Of a stretch of DNA of 64,000 bases, positions 42,589 through 51,682 are shown piece after piece. How positions within the stretch are numbered: the first letter of the stretch is position 1; every line of letters begins with the position of its first letter. The stretch is from positions 128,917-192,916 of the forward strand of contig NZ_DS989915.1 in the NCBI RefSeq assembly GCF_000155615.1, read 5' to 3'. This DNA comes from Alcanivorax sp. DG881. GTDB lineage: Bacteria; Pseudomonadota; Gammaproteobacteria; Pseudomonadales; Alcanivoracaceae. Below the pieces are notes generated by a model, which was given only the letters and a program-made list of their open reading frames with translations, searched no databases and was not told where the DNA came from. The position numbers and the translations under genes were made by a program.

Positions 42589-43371
42589 ATGCAAACCTTC
42601 AACGGAAAAACCGCGTTAATTACCGGCGCCTCCAGTGGCATCGGTGAACAGATGGCGAGGCAGCTGGCTGCTGTGGGCTGCAATCTGATTCTGGTGGCGC
42701 GTCGCACGGACAGGCTGGATGCGCTGGCCAGGGAGTTACAGTCGGTGCAGGTGGATGTGATTACGGCGGACCTTGCTGATTCACACAGCCCTCAGGCGGT
42801 GTTCGATCAGGTTCTAAATCTGCAGCGGAACGTCCATGTTCTGATTAACAATGCGGGTTTCGGCTTTCAGCAACCGATGCTGAACATTCCAATGGTCGAG
42901 CAGATGGGTATGGTGGACGTGAACGTCCGCAGTCTGCTGGCACTCACGCAGCTTTTTGCCGTGCCCATGGCCGAGCGCGGAGAGGGCTGGATACTGAATG
43001 TCGCGTCAGTGTCTGCCTGGTTCCCCATTCCCGGTATGGCGACTTACGCGGCCAGTAAATCCTTTGTGCTGACCTTGGGTAGAGCCCTGCACGAGGAGTG
43101 GAAGTCTGCTGGTATCACCGTGACCACCCTCGCTCCCGGCGGCACTCGCACGGAATTTTCCGGCAAGGCCCGTGACAGCCTGGACCCGAACCTGGAAAAG
43201 GCCATGATGCCGGCGGATTCGGTGGCGGCAGCGGGGCTGCGTGGCCTTGTCCGGGGTAAGCCGGTTGTAGTACCGGGCTGGCACTACAAGGCGCTGGCTG
43301 CAGTGGTGAGATTGTTGCCAATGAGCACGGTGGTTCGTTTGGCCGGAGCGGTTATGGGGCGCCACCGCTGA
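42589..43371 (+). CDS. Short-chain dehydrogenase/reductase
   Basis: A 260-residue classical SDR with the NAD(P) motif TGASSGIG, the NNAG motif, and the catalytic Ser-Tyr-Lys set (VASVSAWF; YAASK). RRTDRL after strand 2 suggests NADP preference. The ATG at 42589 (MQTFNGKTA) is chosen; an earlier ATG at 42568 touches the heptad element. The 3' end overlaps the convergent lipoprotein gene by 20 bp. Substrate unknown. Confidence 0.88.
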   Translation: MQTFNGKTALITGASSGIGEQMARQLAAVGCNLILVARRTDRLDALARELQSVQVDVITADLADSHSPQAVFDQVLNLQRNVHVLINNAGFGFQQPMLNIPMVEQMGMVDVNVRSLLALTQLFAVPMAERGEGWILNVASVSAWFPIPGMATYAASKSFVLTLGRALHEEWKSAGITVTTLAPGGTRTEFSGKARDSLDPNLEKAMMPADSVAAAGLRGLVRGKPVVVPGWHYKALAAVVRLLPMSTVVRLAGAVMGRHR

Positions 43372-44935
43372 CCGGGAAACTGTCTAAGGTGATGCCGCTG
43401 ATCGTGACGCCCGACAGGTTAAGGTCTGAGATGAGCAGGGACGACGTATCCAGCGTAATGTCCATAGCGCTATTTCCCTGAGTTTGGGACAGCAATGACA
43501 GGCTTGGGAAGTAGCCATCAAGTAGCTCCCCGTACAACGCCACCTGCAGGTTTGGGGCAACTGGAGTCTTCGGTATAACGGGGAAGTCGCCAATAAAATC
43601 AACCATGTGGGGTTGAGGAGCCAGAACGGTCTTGTGTCTCAGGACAAGCTGGTCGAGCGTATCGGAGTGACGCTTCTCGTCGATAGTGATGGTTCCATCA
43701 TTTTCATAGTGGTATTGCCGTTGCTTATCAAGCTCACCGTCTATGAAATGGTCTATCTGATCGGGTTGTCCTGTGGGCGTATAGCGAAAGTGATATTCAT
43801 AGTAGGGCGTTTCAATCATGAGTGGTTGCCCACTTGAATTCAGGCTGGCTCGGTAGGTGACTTGTTGCTCATCATCGTCAGTGAACCAGACCTGGTCCGG
43901 GCCTTTTTCCAAGGTGTAGCGGCTAACTTCCTGAGTGTTGGAAAAGTCTGTTACCTTCAGAAAGGTGTCGTCCTGTGAGGGCGGGAAGTCGCCGGCTCCC
44001 AGATCATAAACACGTTGCGCAGTTTCATCGTAATAGCGATTGCTGTTCTCTATATCGTGGGGGTAGAGGCCGTAATAGCGTTGGCTATTAACGTCTGCCT
44101 GGAAGCTGTTGAGAGATAGCTCGCTTTCACGTTTTAGGCCCCAGCATGCAGGCCCTGTCAGAGTCAGTTCAAGAATGAAAGACGGGGACTCCGGACAGTT
44201 CTCGGCGGCAAATTCTGGCAGGGAAAAATCGAGGCCTTCTCCAATTGGAGGTAGCGGGGCGACAGATTGCTCGGTAATACGGGTGGGGATGCCACTGGCA
44301 TCGTAATGCACTTCCATCAATTGAGTGAAATAAAGGTACAGGGAGCCCGCCTGCCCATTATTCATTGGGCTCAGGGTCATTTGCTGCTGCAACACCCGGC
44401 CGGGTTGCATGTCGTTGGATATTTGCAGGTTACCGACTGGGCCGAGCAGCGCTTCACATCGCTCCGATTCGCAGCTGTTTTTTTCTTCTACCAGGTTACT
44501 AAGCAGCCTGCTGGGGCAGCGCTGTAACCCGGTAGCTGGAGAGTTGATACCTAGCACTTCCTCGAATATCTGGCCGAAGAATATGGACTCTTTGAGCGAA
44601 AGTACAAAAAGCGGGAAGGGGGTGGGTGCCATAAACCCTTCATCCTGGTAGCGACACAGGGTATGGCCGTCTGCCAGGTCATCCGGGGTACCCCAGATCT
44701 CGTCTGCGCCAGGGCCGGTATAGAGTACGGAATCGAACTCACTGACGCTCTGGTAGGTAAACTGCTCCAGGGCTTCAGGCTCGCCGGTTTCAGAATAGTG
44801 GATGATGGTTTCGGGAGCCAGCGAGGCGCGAGGCTGCGTAGTGTTACCTTGATCTATCTGGTCGCTTTCCCAATAACAGGCAGTTAACCCAAGCGAACAC
44901 AGCAGCAAGGCCGTGCAATAGCGTGTTTTAATCAT
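43352..44935 (-). CDS. Hypothetical lipoprotein (527 residues)
   Basis: An exported lipoprotein (LLLCSLGLTAC lipobox). The mature part is rich in short repeats of aromatic and acidic residues (YDASGIPTRITEQ, YEYHFRYTPTGQPDQIDHFIDG) reminiscent of RHS/YD-type beta strands. I do not recognise a family. GGGAAGGGAA precedes the ATG. It converges with, and slightly overlaps, the SDR gene. Base use is a little more AT-rich than the neighbours, which may point to transfer. Confidence 0.75.
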   Translation of the reverse strand: MIKTRYCTALLLCSLGLTACYWESDQIDQGNTTQPRASLAPETIIHYSETGEPEALEQFTYQSVSEFDSVLYTGPGADEIWGTPDDLADGHTLCRYQDEGFMAPTPFPLFVLSLKESIFFGQIFEEVLGINSPATGLQRCPSRLLSNLVEEKNSCESERCEALLGPVGNLQISNDMQPGRVLQQQMTLSPMNNGQAGSLYLYFTQLMEVHYDASGIPTRITEQSVAPLPPIGEGLDFSLPEFAAENCPESPSFILELTLTGPACWGLKRESELSLNSFQADVNSQRYYGLYPHDIENSNRYYDETAQRVYDLGAGDFPPSQDDTFLKVTDFSNTQEVSRYTLEKGPDQVWFTDDDEQQVTYRASLNSSGQPLMIETPYYEYHFRYTPTGQPDQIDHFIDGELDKQRQYHYENDGTITIDEKRHSDTLDQLVLRHKTVLAPQPHMVDFIGDFPVIPKTPVAPNLQVALYGELLDGYFPSLSLLSQTQGNSAMDITLDTSSLLISDLNLSGVTISGITLDSFPVSGGAP

Positions 44936-45133
44936 TTTCCCTTCCCTGGTTCTTTACCTTGTAACGGCTATTTTTATTGATGCTGATGCCGGGAGTTATT
45001 CTACCTTTTTCATTGGTGAATAGCAGGAATCGGCTTATCTCAATCAGGTTCTACAGGGGGGCTGTTTTCCCGGCAATCGGTTGGTGTTTGAATGGTGCCG
45101 TTCGCTTGGGCTCAGTGGCACCCTAGGTAAGAG

Positions 45134-46237
45134 CTAGCTGTGCTTGGCAATGTCTTCTGCAATGGCCAGTGCCGCAGTCAGCCCCGGTGATTCAATCCCC
45201 AGCAGGTTGATCATGCCTTTGATGCCGTGCTCCTTTTCTCCCTGCAGCAGAAAATCCCGATAGGGCTCTCCTTTTATAAACAGCTTGGGGCGGATGCCGG
45301 TGTAGGCAGGGGAGAGTCTGTCTGTGTTCAGGTCTGGCCAGTAGCGTCGTATCGCTTCTTCGAAGTGCGGCAGCCGGGCGCTGTTGACCTGGTAATCCCT
45401 GTGTTCGATCCATTCCACATCCGGGCCGAAGCGGGCCTGGCCGGCCAGGTCCACGGTGAGGTGGATGCCCAATCCGTCTGCTTCCGGTGGCGGATAGATC
45501 AGCCTTCGGGTGGGGCTGTGTCCACTGAGGGAAAAATAATTGCCCCGGGCCAGCCGTTGTTCGGGAATCTTTTTTGCGGGAAAGCCGCTGCAGCGTTTCA
45601 GTAGGGGAACGGCATCCAGGCCGGCGGTATTGATCAGTTGTCGGCACTGTAATTCGAAAGGGCTGTCGTCGCTGTCCACCTGGAGCAGGAAATGTCCGGG
45701 TTCACAGTTGATCCGGCGCACCCGGTGGCGATAGCACAGCAGGGCATGATGTTCCTGTGCCTGCTCGGCAAGGCGCCCCATCAACGCATGGCTGTCGAGG
45801 ATGCCACTGTTTTCGCTGAGTAGGGCCTCGCTGGCATGCAGCCAGGGTTCTTGCCGCTGCAGCCACTGCTGAGTGCAGCGGTGTAATCCTTCGGCACCGC
45901 TGTTCAAAGCGTTGTGATGTAGTTGCTCCAGTGAGTCCTGCTGTCCTGCATTGGCTACGATCAGCTTGCCGCACCGTCGGTAGGGGATGGTTTGTTCCTG
46001 GCAATACCGGTACAGCAGGGTGTTGCCGCGCAGGCACAGGCGGGCTTTCAGGGAATCTGGCGGGTAATAGAGGCCGGCGTGGATGACTTCGCTGTTGCGG
46101 GAGGAGAGGTGCTCGCCAAAGTGGCTTTCTTGCTCGAGTAGAACCACTGACCTTGAAGGGGCAAGTTCACGAGCGATAGCCAGGCCGATCATGCCGGCAC
46201 CGATAATGACGGTATCGATGGTTTCCCGTGGTTGCAC
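45134..46237 (-). CDS. FAD-dependent oxidoreductase (L-2-hydroxyglutarate oxidase-like)
   Basis: A 367-residue DAO-superfamily flavoprotein with the dinucleotide motif VIIGAGMIGLAIARELA. The SSRNSEVIHAGLYYPP segment that follows is characteristic of the L-2-hydroxyglutarate oxidase/dehydrogenase group, and YTGIRPKL occurs near the C-terminus. It probably oxidises a small 2-hydroxy acid. It is located just downstream of the LTA-synthase-like gene on the same strand, after a hairpin. Confidence 0.85.
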   Translation of the reverse strand: MQPRETIDTVIIGAGMIGLAIARELAPSRSVVLLEQESHFGEHLSSRNSEVIHAGLYYPPDSLKARLCLRGNTLLYRYCQEQTIPYRRCGKLIVANAGQQDSLEQLHHNALNSGAEGLHRCTQQWLQRQEPWLHASEALLSENSGILDSHALMGRLAEQAQEHHALLCYRHRVRRINCEPGHFLLQVDSDDSPFELQCRQLINTAGLDAVPLLKRCSGFPAKKIPEQRLARGNYFSLSGHSPTRRLIYPPPEADGLGIHLTVDLAGQARFGPDVEWIEHRDYQVNSARLPHFEEAIRRYWPDLNTDRLSPAYTGIRPKLFIKGEPYRDFLLQGEKEHGIKGMINLLGIESPGLTAALAIAEDIAKHS

Positions 46238-46258
46238 TTGTGGTCAGCCCATAAATGA

Positions 46259-46283
46259 TAACGCCCTCAGTCTGAGGGCGTTA
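46259..46283 (-). terminator. Hairpin after the LTA-synthase-like gene
   Basis: A perfect 12-bp stem TAACGCCCTCAG with CTGAGGGCGTTA, 25 bp downstream of the stop. A weak U-rich tail (TCATTTAT) follows on the minus strand. Confidence 0.6.
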
Positions 46284-46308
46284 CCGGTAGCCCACAAGAG
46301 GCTGGAGG

Positions 46309-48345
46309 TTACTTGTCCACGTTGTCGTAGAACATGTAGCGCGCGGTTTCGTATTGCCCGCGGGCCAGGTCATAGAGTTTTTCAAACACGTCCGGGTGCT
46401 GCTCGGCGTGGTCGGTTTCCGGGTCGTCGCTGTGCAGGTCGTGGAGGGTGGCATTGCTGCCATCGTGATTCATGCGCACGAAGTAATCCTTGGTCAGGGC
46501 GCCATACACCGGACGCGGCCCTTCCTGCATGACCACAAAACTGGCGCGGTCGCCTTCTGGCGCCGGGCTCTGAATGTCCCGGCCCAGGGTTGTGTTGCGG
46601 TAGGTCAGGCCCAGCATGCCGGCGATGGTGGGCATCACATCGGTTAGCCCCATTGATTGTTCAATAACGCGGGGTTTCAGGTAAGCCGGTGCATAAATCA
46701 TGTGTGGCACGTGATTGCTCTCCAGCCCCAGTTTTTCCATGGCCGGTGGCATGTGGGGGATGGTGGTAATGCGATTGTTGTGGTCGCCGAAGAACACAAA
46801 AATCGTGTTGTCGAAATAGTCACTGGCGCGTGCCATTTTCATGTATTCGCCCACGTTGTAATCCAGCAGACGCACGGCGTTGTATTGGGCGGGGTTGCGG
46901 AATCCGTGCTCTCTCAGCTCTTCTTCCGGCATATCGCGCACTTCGAAATCCCCGTTCTTTTCGGGGATAGTGAAGGGGCGGTGATTGCCGGCGGTCTGGA
47001 TAAAGGCAAAGAAAGGTTGATCGTTGGGCAGGTCGTCGAGAATCTGGTTGGACTCGCGAAATAGCTCCAGGTCGGAAATGCCCCATACGTCTACGTTGGG
47101 CGCTTTCCAGTCCCCTTCCTCGTACAGCTCAATCCCGTCAATGCTCTGCTTAATCAGCCCGTCGATGTTTGCCCAGCCGGCGTTGCCGCCGACAAAGTAG
47201 AATTTGCGGTAGCCCTTGAATTCATTCAGCACCATGCGTTGATGGCTGGTGAGAGGGTTACGGCTGGCGCTTTCCGTAGGCGCCACATCAGGAATGCCTG
47301 TGAAGGTGGCCCAGATGGTTTTGGCGGTGCCGGTAACCGGTACGTAGAAGTGTTTGAAGAGCCAGCCGTCGTCGGCAATCTGGTCCAGATGCGGGGTGGG
47401 GTTGAACGGGGTGCCGTAGGCGCCGACACGGCTGGCGCCGAGGGACTCCAGCATCACGAATACCACGTTCGGCGGTTGGTCGTAATTCAGTTTGTGGGGC
47501 TGCACATCCACAACACGGTCGAAGTTGAGCTCCTGGCGCTGCTCTGCCGGAATGCCCAGATAATCCGCCATGACGGGGTAATACTCTTTCACCGCGTCCT
47601 TGTCGTAGGGGGAGGCAGGGATGAGGGTGGTGTCGTAGAAGTACAGCACCGGGTTTAGCCCCAGCGATCCTACCGCCTTGTTACCGGTGGCGAAGGCTTC
47701 GCTCCAGCGCAGCGGGATCGGGTTAAGAATATTGATGTCGCTGACCCGACCCAGGATCGCAAAGAAGAACAGTGCGAAACAGACGAAAAAGCCGAATGTG
47801 GCCTGGCTTTTGGCAATGCGGGTTTGCGGACGGCCGAGCAAGGTTTTCTCAATCCACAGGGCGGCCCAGAAGGTGAGCGCGGTGGTGAGCAGCCAGCCCA
47901 GGGTAATCCAGATAACGGGGTAGCTTTCCCAGACCATCTGGGTGGAAATAGCGGTGTCTTCCAGGAAACGCAACGCGGTGACATTGAGCCGGTCGCCCAG
48001 GTAGGCATAGTGGCCAAAATCGAGAATATAGGTGAGCACCACCAGCAACAGGGCCAGCAGCAGATAGGCATGACCCACAAAGCGGGCAATGCTGCTGCGT
48101 AGCAGGTTCAGCCAGGGCAGGTAGGCCAGGGCCGCCAGCGGGAGCATCAGCAGCAGGGCCAGGCGCAAGTCAAAGCGAAGGCCAATGCCCCAGGCAGTGA
48201 GAATGGTGTCGGTGGCGATGTCACTGTCACCGGACAAAGGGGAAAAGCCGAAATAAAACACGGCGCGCAGTACAACCATCAGCGAGAAAAAGAGAGCAGT
48301 GATGGCCAACAGGTACTGAAGGCGTCGGGATTTCAACCAGGTCAT
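46309..48345 (-). CDS. LTA-synthase/MdoB-like phosphoglycerol transferase-family protein
   Basis: A 678-residue protein. Five N-terminal membrane segments (through about residue 200) precede a periplasmic sulfatase-fold domain of the LtaS/MdoB type. It has the VFVMLESLGASR opening with the threonine-like nucleophile region (FYVPVTGTAKTIWATFTGIPD), the FYFVGGNAGW motif, and IFVFFGDHNNR with the metal-binding D and H. In Gram-negatives this family decorates osmoregulated glucans or lipids with phosphoglycerol or phosphoethanolamine. Which acceptor it uses is unknown. GGAGATAA precedes the ATG. Confidence 0.88.
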   Translation of the reverse strand: MTWLKSRRLQYLLAITALFFSLMVVLRAVFYFGFSPLSGDSDIATDTILTAWGIGLRFDLRLALLLMLPLAALAYLPWLNLLRSSIARFVGHAYLLLALLLVVLTYILDFGHYAYLGDRLNVTALRFLEDTAISTQMVWESYPVIWITLGWLLTTALTFWAALWIEKTLLGRPQTRIAKSQATFGFFVCFALFFFAILGRVSDINILNPIPLRWSEAFATGNKAVGSLGLNPVLYFYDTTLIPASPYDKDAVKEYYPVMADYLGIPAEQRQELNFDRVVDVQPHKLNYDQPPNVVFVMLESLGASRVGAYGTPFNPTPHLDQIADDGWLFKHFYVPVTGTAKTIWATFTGIPDVAPTESASRNPLTSHQRMVLNEFKGYRKFYFVGGNAGWANIDGLIKQSIDGIELYEEGDWKAPNVDVWGISDLELFRESNQILDDLPNDQPFFAFIQTAGNHRPFTIPEKNGDFEVRDMPEEELREHGFRNPAQYNAVRLLDYNVGEYMKMARASDYFDNTIFVFFGDHNNRITTIPHMPPAMEKLGLESNHVPHMIYAPAYLKPRVIEQSMGLTDVMPTIAGMLGLTYRNTTLGRDIQSPAPEGDRASFVVMQEGPRPVYGALTKDYFVRMNHDGSNATLHDLHSDDPETDHAEQHPDVFEKLYDLARGQYETARYMFYDNVDK

Positions 48346-48553
48346 GCGTTTATCTCCGTACTGGCGAAACTGAAAAAGAGGCGCCTATGCTACCGGCAAG
48401 GGGCGCCAAGCGCATGGGGAAAACACTTTTTCCGCTTGTTTTATGCGCACTCTTGTTGGTTATGGCGCCGTTTCGGGATAATGACTTTTACCGATCTGGC
48501 GGGGATGGTACATAAAGGGCCGCTATTTTCAGGCATGCAAAAAGTGAGAGATC

Positions 48554-49339
48554 ATGACATTCGATGAAATTTTGGCCACGGTGGATGGCAAGGGCAGTGC
48601 CTCCTTCCCTGAAGGCTGGGGGCAGGGCCGGGCGCTGTTTGGCGGGCTGGTCGGTGCAGTGTTGTTTGACCATCTGCAAAAGACAGTGGCGACTGGGCGA
48701 TTCTTGCGCAGTTTCTCTCTGTCTTTTGTGGCGCCGGCATCGCCCGGTGAGGTTGCATTGGAAGCGACGGTGTTACGGGAAGGGAAATCGGTGATGCAGG
48801 CGATGGTGTCCGCTCGCCAGGGGGAGCAGGTGGTCGCGGTTATGCTGGCCAGCTTCGGTGTGGGCCGGGAGTCCAAAGTGGTGGTGGAAGGGCCGTCTGC
48901 GCCAGGTTTGAAAGGGGCGGAACAAAGCATCGCGCTACCGTTTATCAAGGGGCTGACGCCGGATTTCCTGTCCCATTTTGATATCCGCTATGCGGAGGGC
49001 ATGCCACCGTTCAGCGCCAGCGCAGCGCCGGATTTCGGGGGGTACATGGGCTTTGCCGTACCCCCGGAAACCATGAGTACAGCGGCGCTGATTGCTCTGG
49101 TAGATACCTGGCCGCCTTCGGTGCTGCCACTGCTTAAAGGTCCGGCTCCGGCCAGCTCTCTGACCTGGACCATGGAATTGCTGGATGATCCAGAGTCTCG
49201 ACCGGCGGATACTTTGTGGCAATATCGGGTAAACACGGACCAGTGCAGTGACGGCTATGGCCAAAGCCAGGCGGTGATCTGGGACGCGGCCGGGAAGGCC
49301 GTGGCACTGAGTCGACAGACTTTTACGGTATTTGCATGA
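48554..49339 (+). CDS. Acyl-CoA thioesterase family protein (double hotdog)
   Basis: A 261-residue protein with two hotdog-like halves, as in TesB-type thioesterases (GRALFGGLVGAVLFDHLQKTV near the N-terminus; FDIRYAEGMPPFSASAAPDFGGYMGF in the middle; WTMELLDDPE late). It is expected to hydrolyse acyl-CoA. Its stop overlaps the next gene, a phospholipid acyltransferase, by ATGA, so the pair is co-translated. Confidence 0.83.
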   Translation: MTFDEILATVDGKGSASFPEGWGQGRALFGGLVGAVLFDHLQKTVATGRFLRSFSLSFVAPASPGEVALEATVLREGKSVMQAMVSARQGEQVVAVMLASFGVGRESKVVVEGPSAPGLKGAEQSIALPFIKGLTPDFLSHFDIRYAEGMPPFSASAAPDFGGYMGFAVPPETMSTAALIALVDTWPPSVLPLLKGPAPASSLTWTMELLDDPESRPADTLWQYRVNTDQCSDGYGQSQAVIWDAAGKAVALSRQTFTVFA

Positions 49340-49980
49340 AATCGGAACTGGCACCGCTGACAGCGCGAACACTGGGGGATCAGGTGCCCCGTCGCGGCCA
49401 CTGGCTGCTGGCGGGGTTGGGTAAATTGATACTGGGGGCCATGGGCTGGCGCATTGTTGGCCGCTTGCCCAATGCGCCCCGTGTGGTTCTGGCGGTCGCA
49501 CCGCACACCTCGAACATTGACGGGCTGATCGGCATCAGTGCCATCCAGTCGCTACGGGTGCAGGTGCGCTTCATGGGCAAACACACCTTGTTTGAAGGGC
49601 GTCTGGGCCGGCTCATGTACTGGCTGGGAGGCATCCCGGTGAACCGTGACAGCGCTCGGGATGTGGTGGATCAGACCACGGCGGTAATGCGCGAGACGCC
49701 GTTCTGGCTGGGGCTCGCCCCGGAGGGCACCCGTACTGGCGCCAAGCGGTGGAAAACCGGGTTTTACCGTATTGCCGAGCAGATGGCGGTGCCGATTGTG
49801 GTGTTGGGCTTTTGCTATCGGCGCCGTCAGGTGCGCATTGTCGATTGTTTCCTGCCTACCGGGGATATGGATGCGGACATGGCCCGGATGGTGGCATCGC
49901 TGGCGGATATTGTGCCGCGTAAGCCGGCGCTGCTGTCCGCCCCGCTGAAAGCGGCCAAGGCCGCACGAGGTATTGACTGA
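49336..49980 (+). CDS. 1-acyl-sn-glycerol-3-phosphate acyltransferase-like (PlsC family)
   Basis: A 214-residue acyltransferase. The catalytic HX4D motif is HTSNID and the EGTR-type motif is APEGTRTGAKRWKTGF. A single hydrophobic segment near residues 25-45 is consistent with membrane association. It lies in an operon with the thioesterase. PlsC in the strict sense is longer, so this may be an accessory acyltransferase for another lipid. Confidence 0.87.
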   Translation: MKSELAPLTARTLGDQVPRRGHWLLAGLGKLILGAMGWRIVGRLPNAPRVVLAVAPHTSNIDGLIGISAIQSLRVQVRFMGKHTLFEGRLGRLMYWLGGIPVNRDSARDVVDQTTAVMRETPFWLGLAPEGTRTGAKRWKTGFYRIAEQMAVPIVVLGFCYRRRQVRIVDCFLPTGDMDADMARMVASLADIVPRKPALLSAPLKAAKAARGID

Positions 49981-49997
49981 CGCAGCTGCAAAGCCGG

Positions 49998-51224
49998 TTA
50001 GGCGCGGGTGCCGGCGGCCTGATCCAGGAATTGCTGGCGCCGTTGCGCGGATTGCAGCGCAAAGGCGAGAGGGCGATGCAGCTCGTTGATCAGCGTCTGT
50101 TGTTCCTGATCAAAAGCCTGGGTATTGGCGATCTCAATGATGCCCAGGGGGTGGTCTCCCTGTATCAGGGGCCATAGCAGCACGGCACCCGGTGGTCGTT
50201 TCCCCTGGCCCGTTTCCAGATCCAGATAGTCCTGTGGTACGTGATGTTGCTGCATCAGCAGCCGCTGGTTTAGCGCGGCGCCGAGCAGACCTTCGTCCGC
50301 GGGCAGGGTGTCGCGGCGTTGAGCTGAGTCGTTCAGTGCCCAGCCGGCCTGGCGCACCAGGGTGTCCTCTTCCAGCGTGTAGGCCGCGCCTACCTGCGCA
50401 TTCACTTGCTGAACCAGATAACCCAGCACCCGTTCCAGTAGCTGTGTGGGGGTCAGGTTGCCGGCGATTTGCTCCATGAACGTATTGAGCTGTTGCTGCC
50501 GACGGGTATCTTTTTCTGCCTGCTCCCGCCAGTGCTTCAGTTGCTCGGATTCATGGGCCAGCAACAGGTTGTTGGCAAAATTTCGCCGTGCACTGATATC
50601 CAGGATATAGCCGTTCAGGGTGCAGATGATCAGCGGGATACCGAACGACAGGGACACCAGCAACAACGGAAGCTCCAGGCGCATAAGCAGGCTGATTGCG
50701 AAGGCCACCACGGCGGCCAGGGTGCAGGCGATCAACGTCTGCCGGGGCGGCAGACGCAGAATCGAGAAGCCAATAATGAGCAGATAAATGGTTTCAAACG
50801 AGGAAATCTGCCCGGGGAAGCTGCCATCGAAGCGGATCGCCCCTAAAACGGTACCGGACAGGGACAGGCCCAGCGCCAGATACATGACACCAATGGCGTG
50901 GGGGCGCAGCCAGCTCAGCCGGGTGCAGCACCACAGCCCAATCAGGGCGACGGCGATGGGGTAAACGCCGTAGCTTCGCCAGGCGGCCATTTCCGGCGTT
51001 TTGACCAGCATAATGACCGGTAGCACAACCAACAGGTACAGCCCCATCAGCAGGTAAACGGAGCGATTGATCAGATCCCGCGCGCGTTGATGCGCGTGCT
51101 CGCCGTATCGCCGTTCCAGGGCACGGTCGAATTGCACCAGAAAAGTATTGAGGGCATTACGAAGAATGCCTTCCTGCTGCTGGTCAAGACTCTGGCTGGC
51201 CTGGGATTGCCCTGCGTCGCTCAT
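49998..51224 (-). CDS. Membrane GAF-domain sensor protein
   Basis: A 408-residue protein with six predicted membrane helices (residues about 50-220), a short coiled coil (ESEQLKHWREQAEKDTRRQQQ), and a C-terminal GAF domain (LERVLGYLVQQVNAQVGAAYTL to WPLIQGDHPLGIIEIAN). No kinase, GGDEF or helix-turn-helix output follows, which is unusual for this layout. It probably works with a partner elsewhere. Its stop is 17 bp from that of the convergent acyltransferase gene. Confidence 0.8.
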   Translation of the reverse strand: MSDAGQSQASQSLDQQQEGILRNALNTFLVQFDRALERRYGEHAHQRARDLINRSVYLLMGLYLLVVLPVIMLVKTPEMAAWRSYGVYPIAVALIGLWCCTRLSWLRPHAIGVMYLALGLSLSGTVLGAIRFDGSFPGQISSFETIYLLIIGFSILRLPPRQTLIACTLAAVVAFAISLLMRLELPLLLVSLSFGIPLIICTLNGYILDISARRNFANNLLLAHESEQLKHWREQAEKDTRRQQQLNTFMEQIAGNLTPTQLLERVLGYLVQQVNAQVGAAYTLEEDTLVRQAGWALNDSAQRRDTLPADEGLLGAALNQRLLMQQHHVPQDYLDLETGQGKRPPGAVLLWPLIQGDHPLGIIEIANTQAFDQEQQTLINELHRPLAFALQSAQRRQQFLDQAAGTRA

Positions 51225-51354
51225 GGCGTAACCTGGTTATTCTTCGTTTTGGTTGTGTTGGTATGTTGATTCATCCGCGATCACAGCGCACTATTTCCTG
51301 CAGAAATTAAGGCCCGAGCCTTATACAACAATGATCACATCGACAGGAAACATC

Positions 51355-51621
51355 ATGACCGATACTGCCCGATTTGAACAAGCCCAGAAAGATGTCAAAA
51401 CTCTCGACAGCAAACCGTCCAATGATGATCTGCTGTTTCTCTATGCGCACTTCAAGCAGGGAAGCACCGGAGATGTGACCGGCAAGCGCCCGGGAATGCT
51501 GGATATGGTGGGGCGCGCCAAGTATGACGCCTGGGCCAAGCTCAAAGGATTGGGGGCAGACGAGGCCAAGCAGAAATACATCGACAAGGTGGACGCCTTG
51601 TTGAAAAGCCACAAGGGGTGA
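51355..51621 (+). CDS. Acyl-CoA-binding protein
   Basis: An 88-residue four-helix ACBP. The signature LYAHFKQGSTGDVTGKRPG and the following KYDAWAKLKGL match eukaryotic ACBPs residue for residue in the ligand-binding positions. ACBPs bind long-chain acyl-CoA in the cytoplasm. ACAGGAAAC precedes the ATG. Bacterial ACBPs are scattered and are common in lipid-rich marine genera. Confidence 0.95.
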   Translation: MTDTARFEQAQKDVKTLDSKPSNDDLLFLYAHFKQGSTGDVTGKRPGMLDMVGRAKYDAWAKLKGLGADEAKQKYIDKVDALLKSHKG

Positions 51622-51682
51622 GGGTGCGGGAGCCTGTGACGATGGCTATCGTGGTTCAGGCATCCCGCATCAGGCGTTCCCT

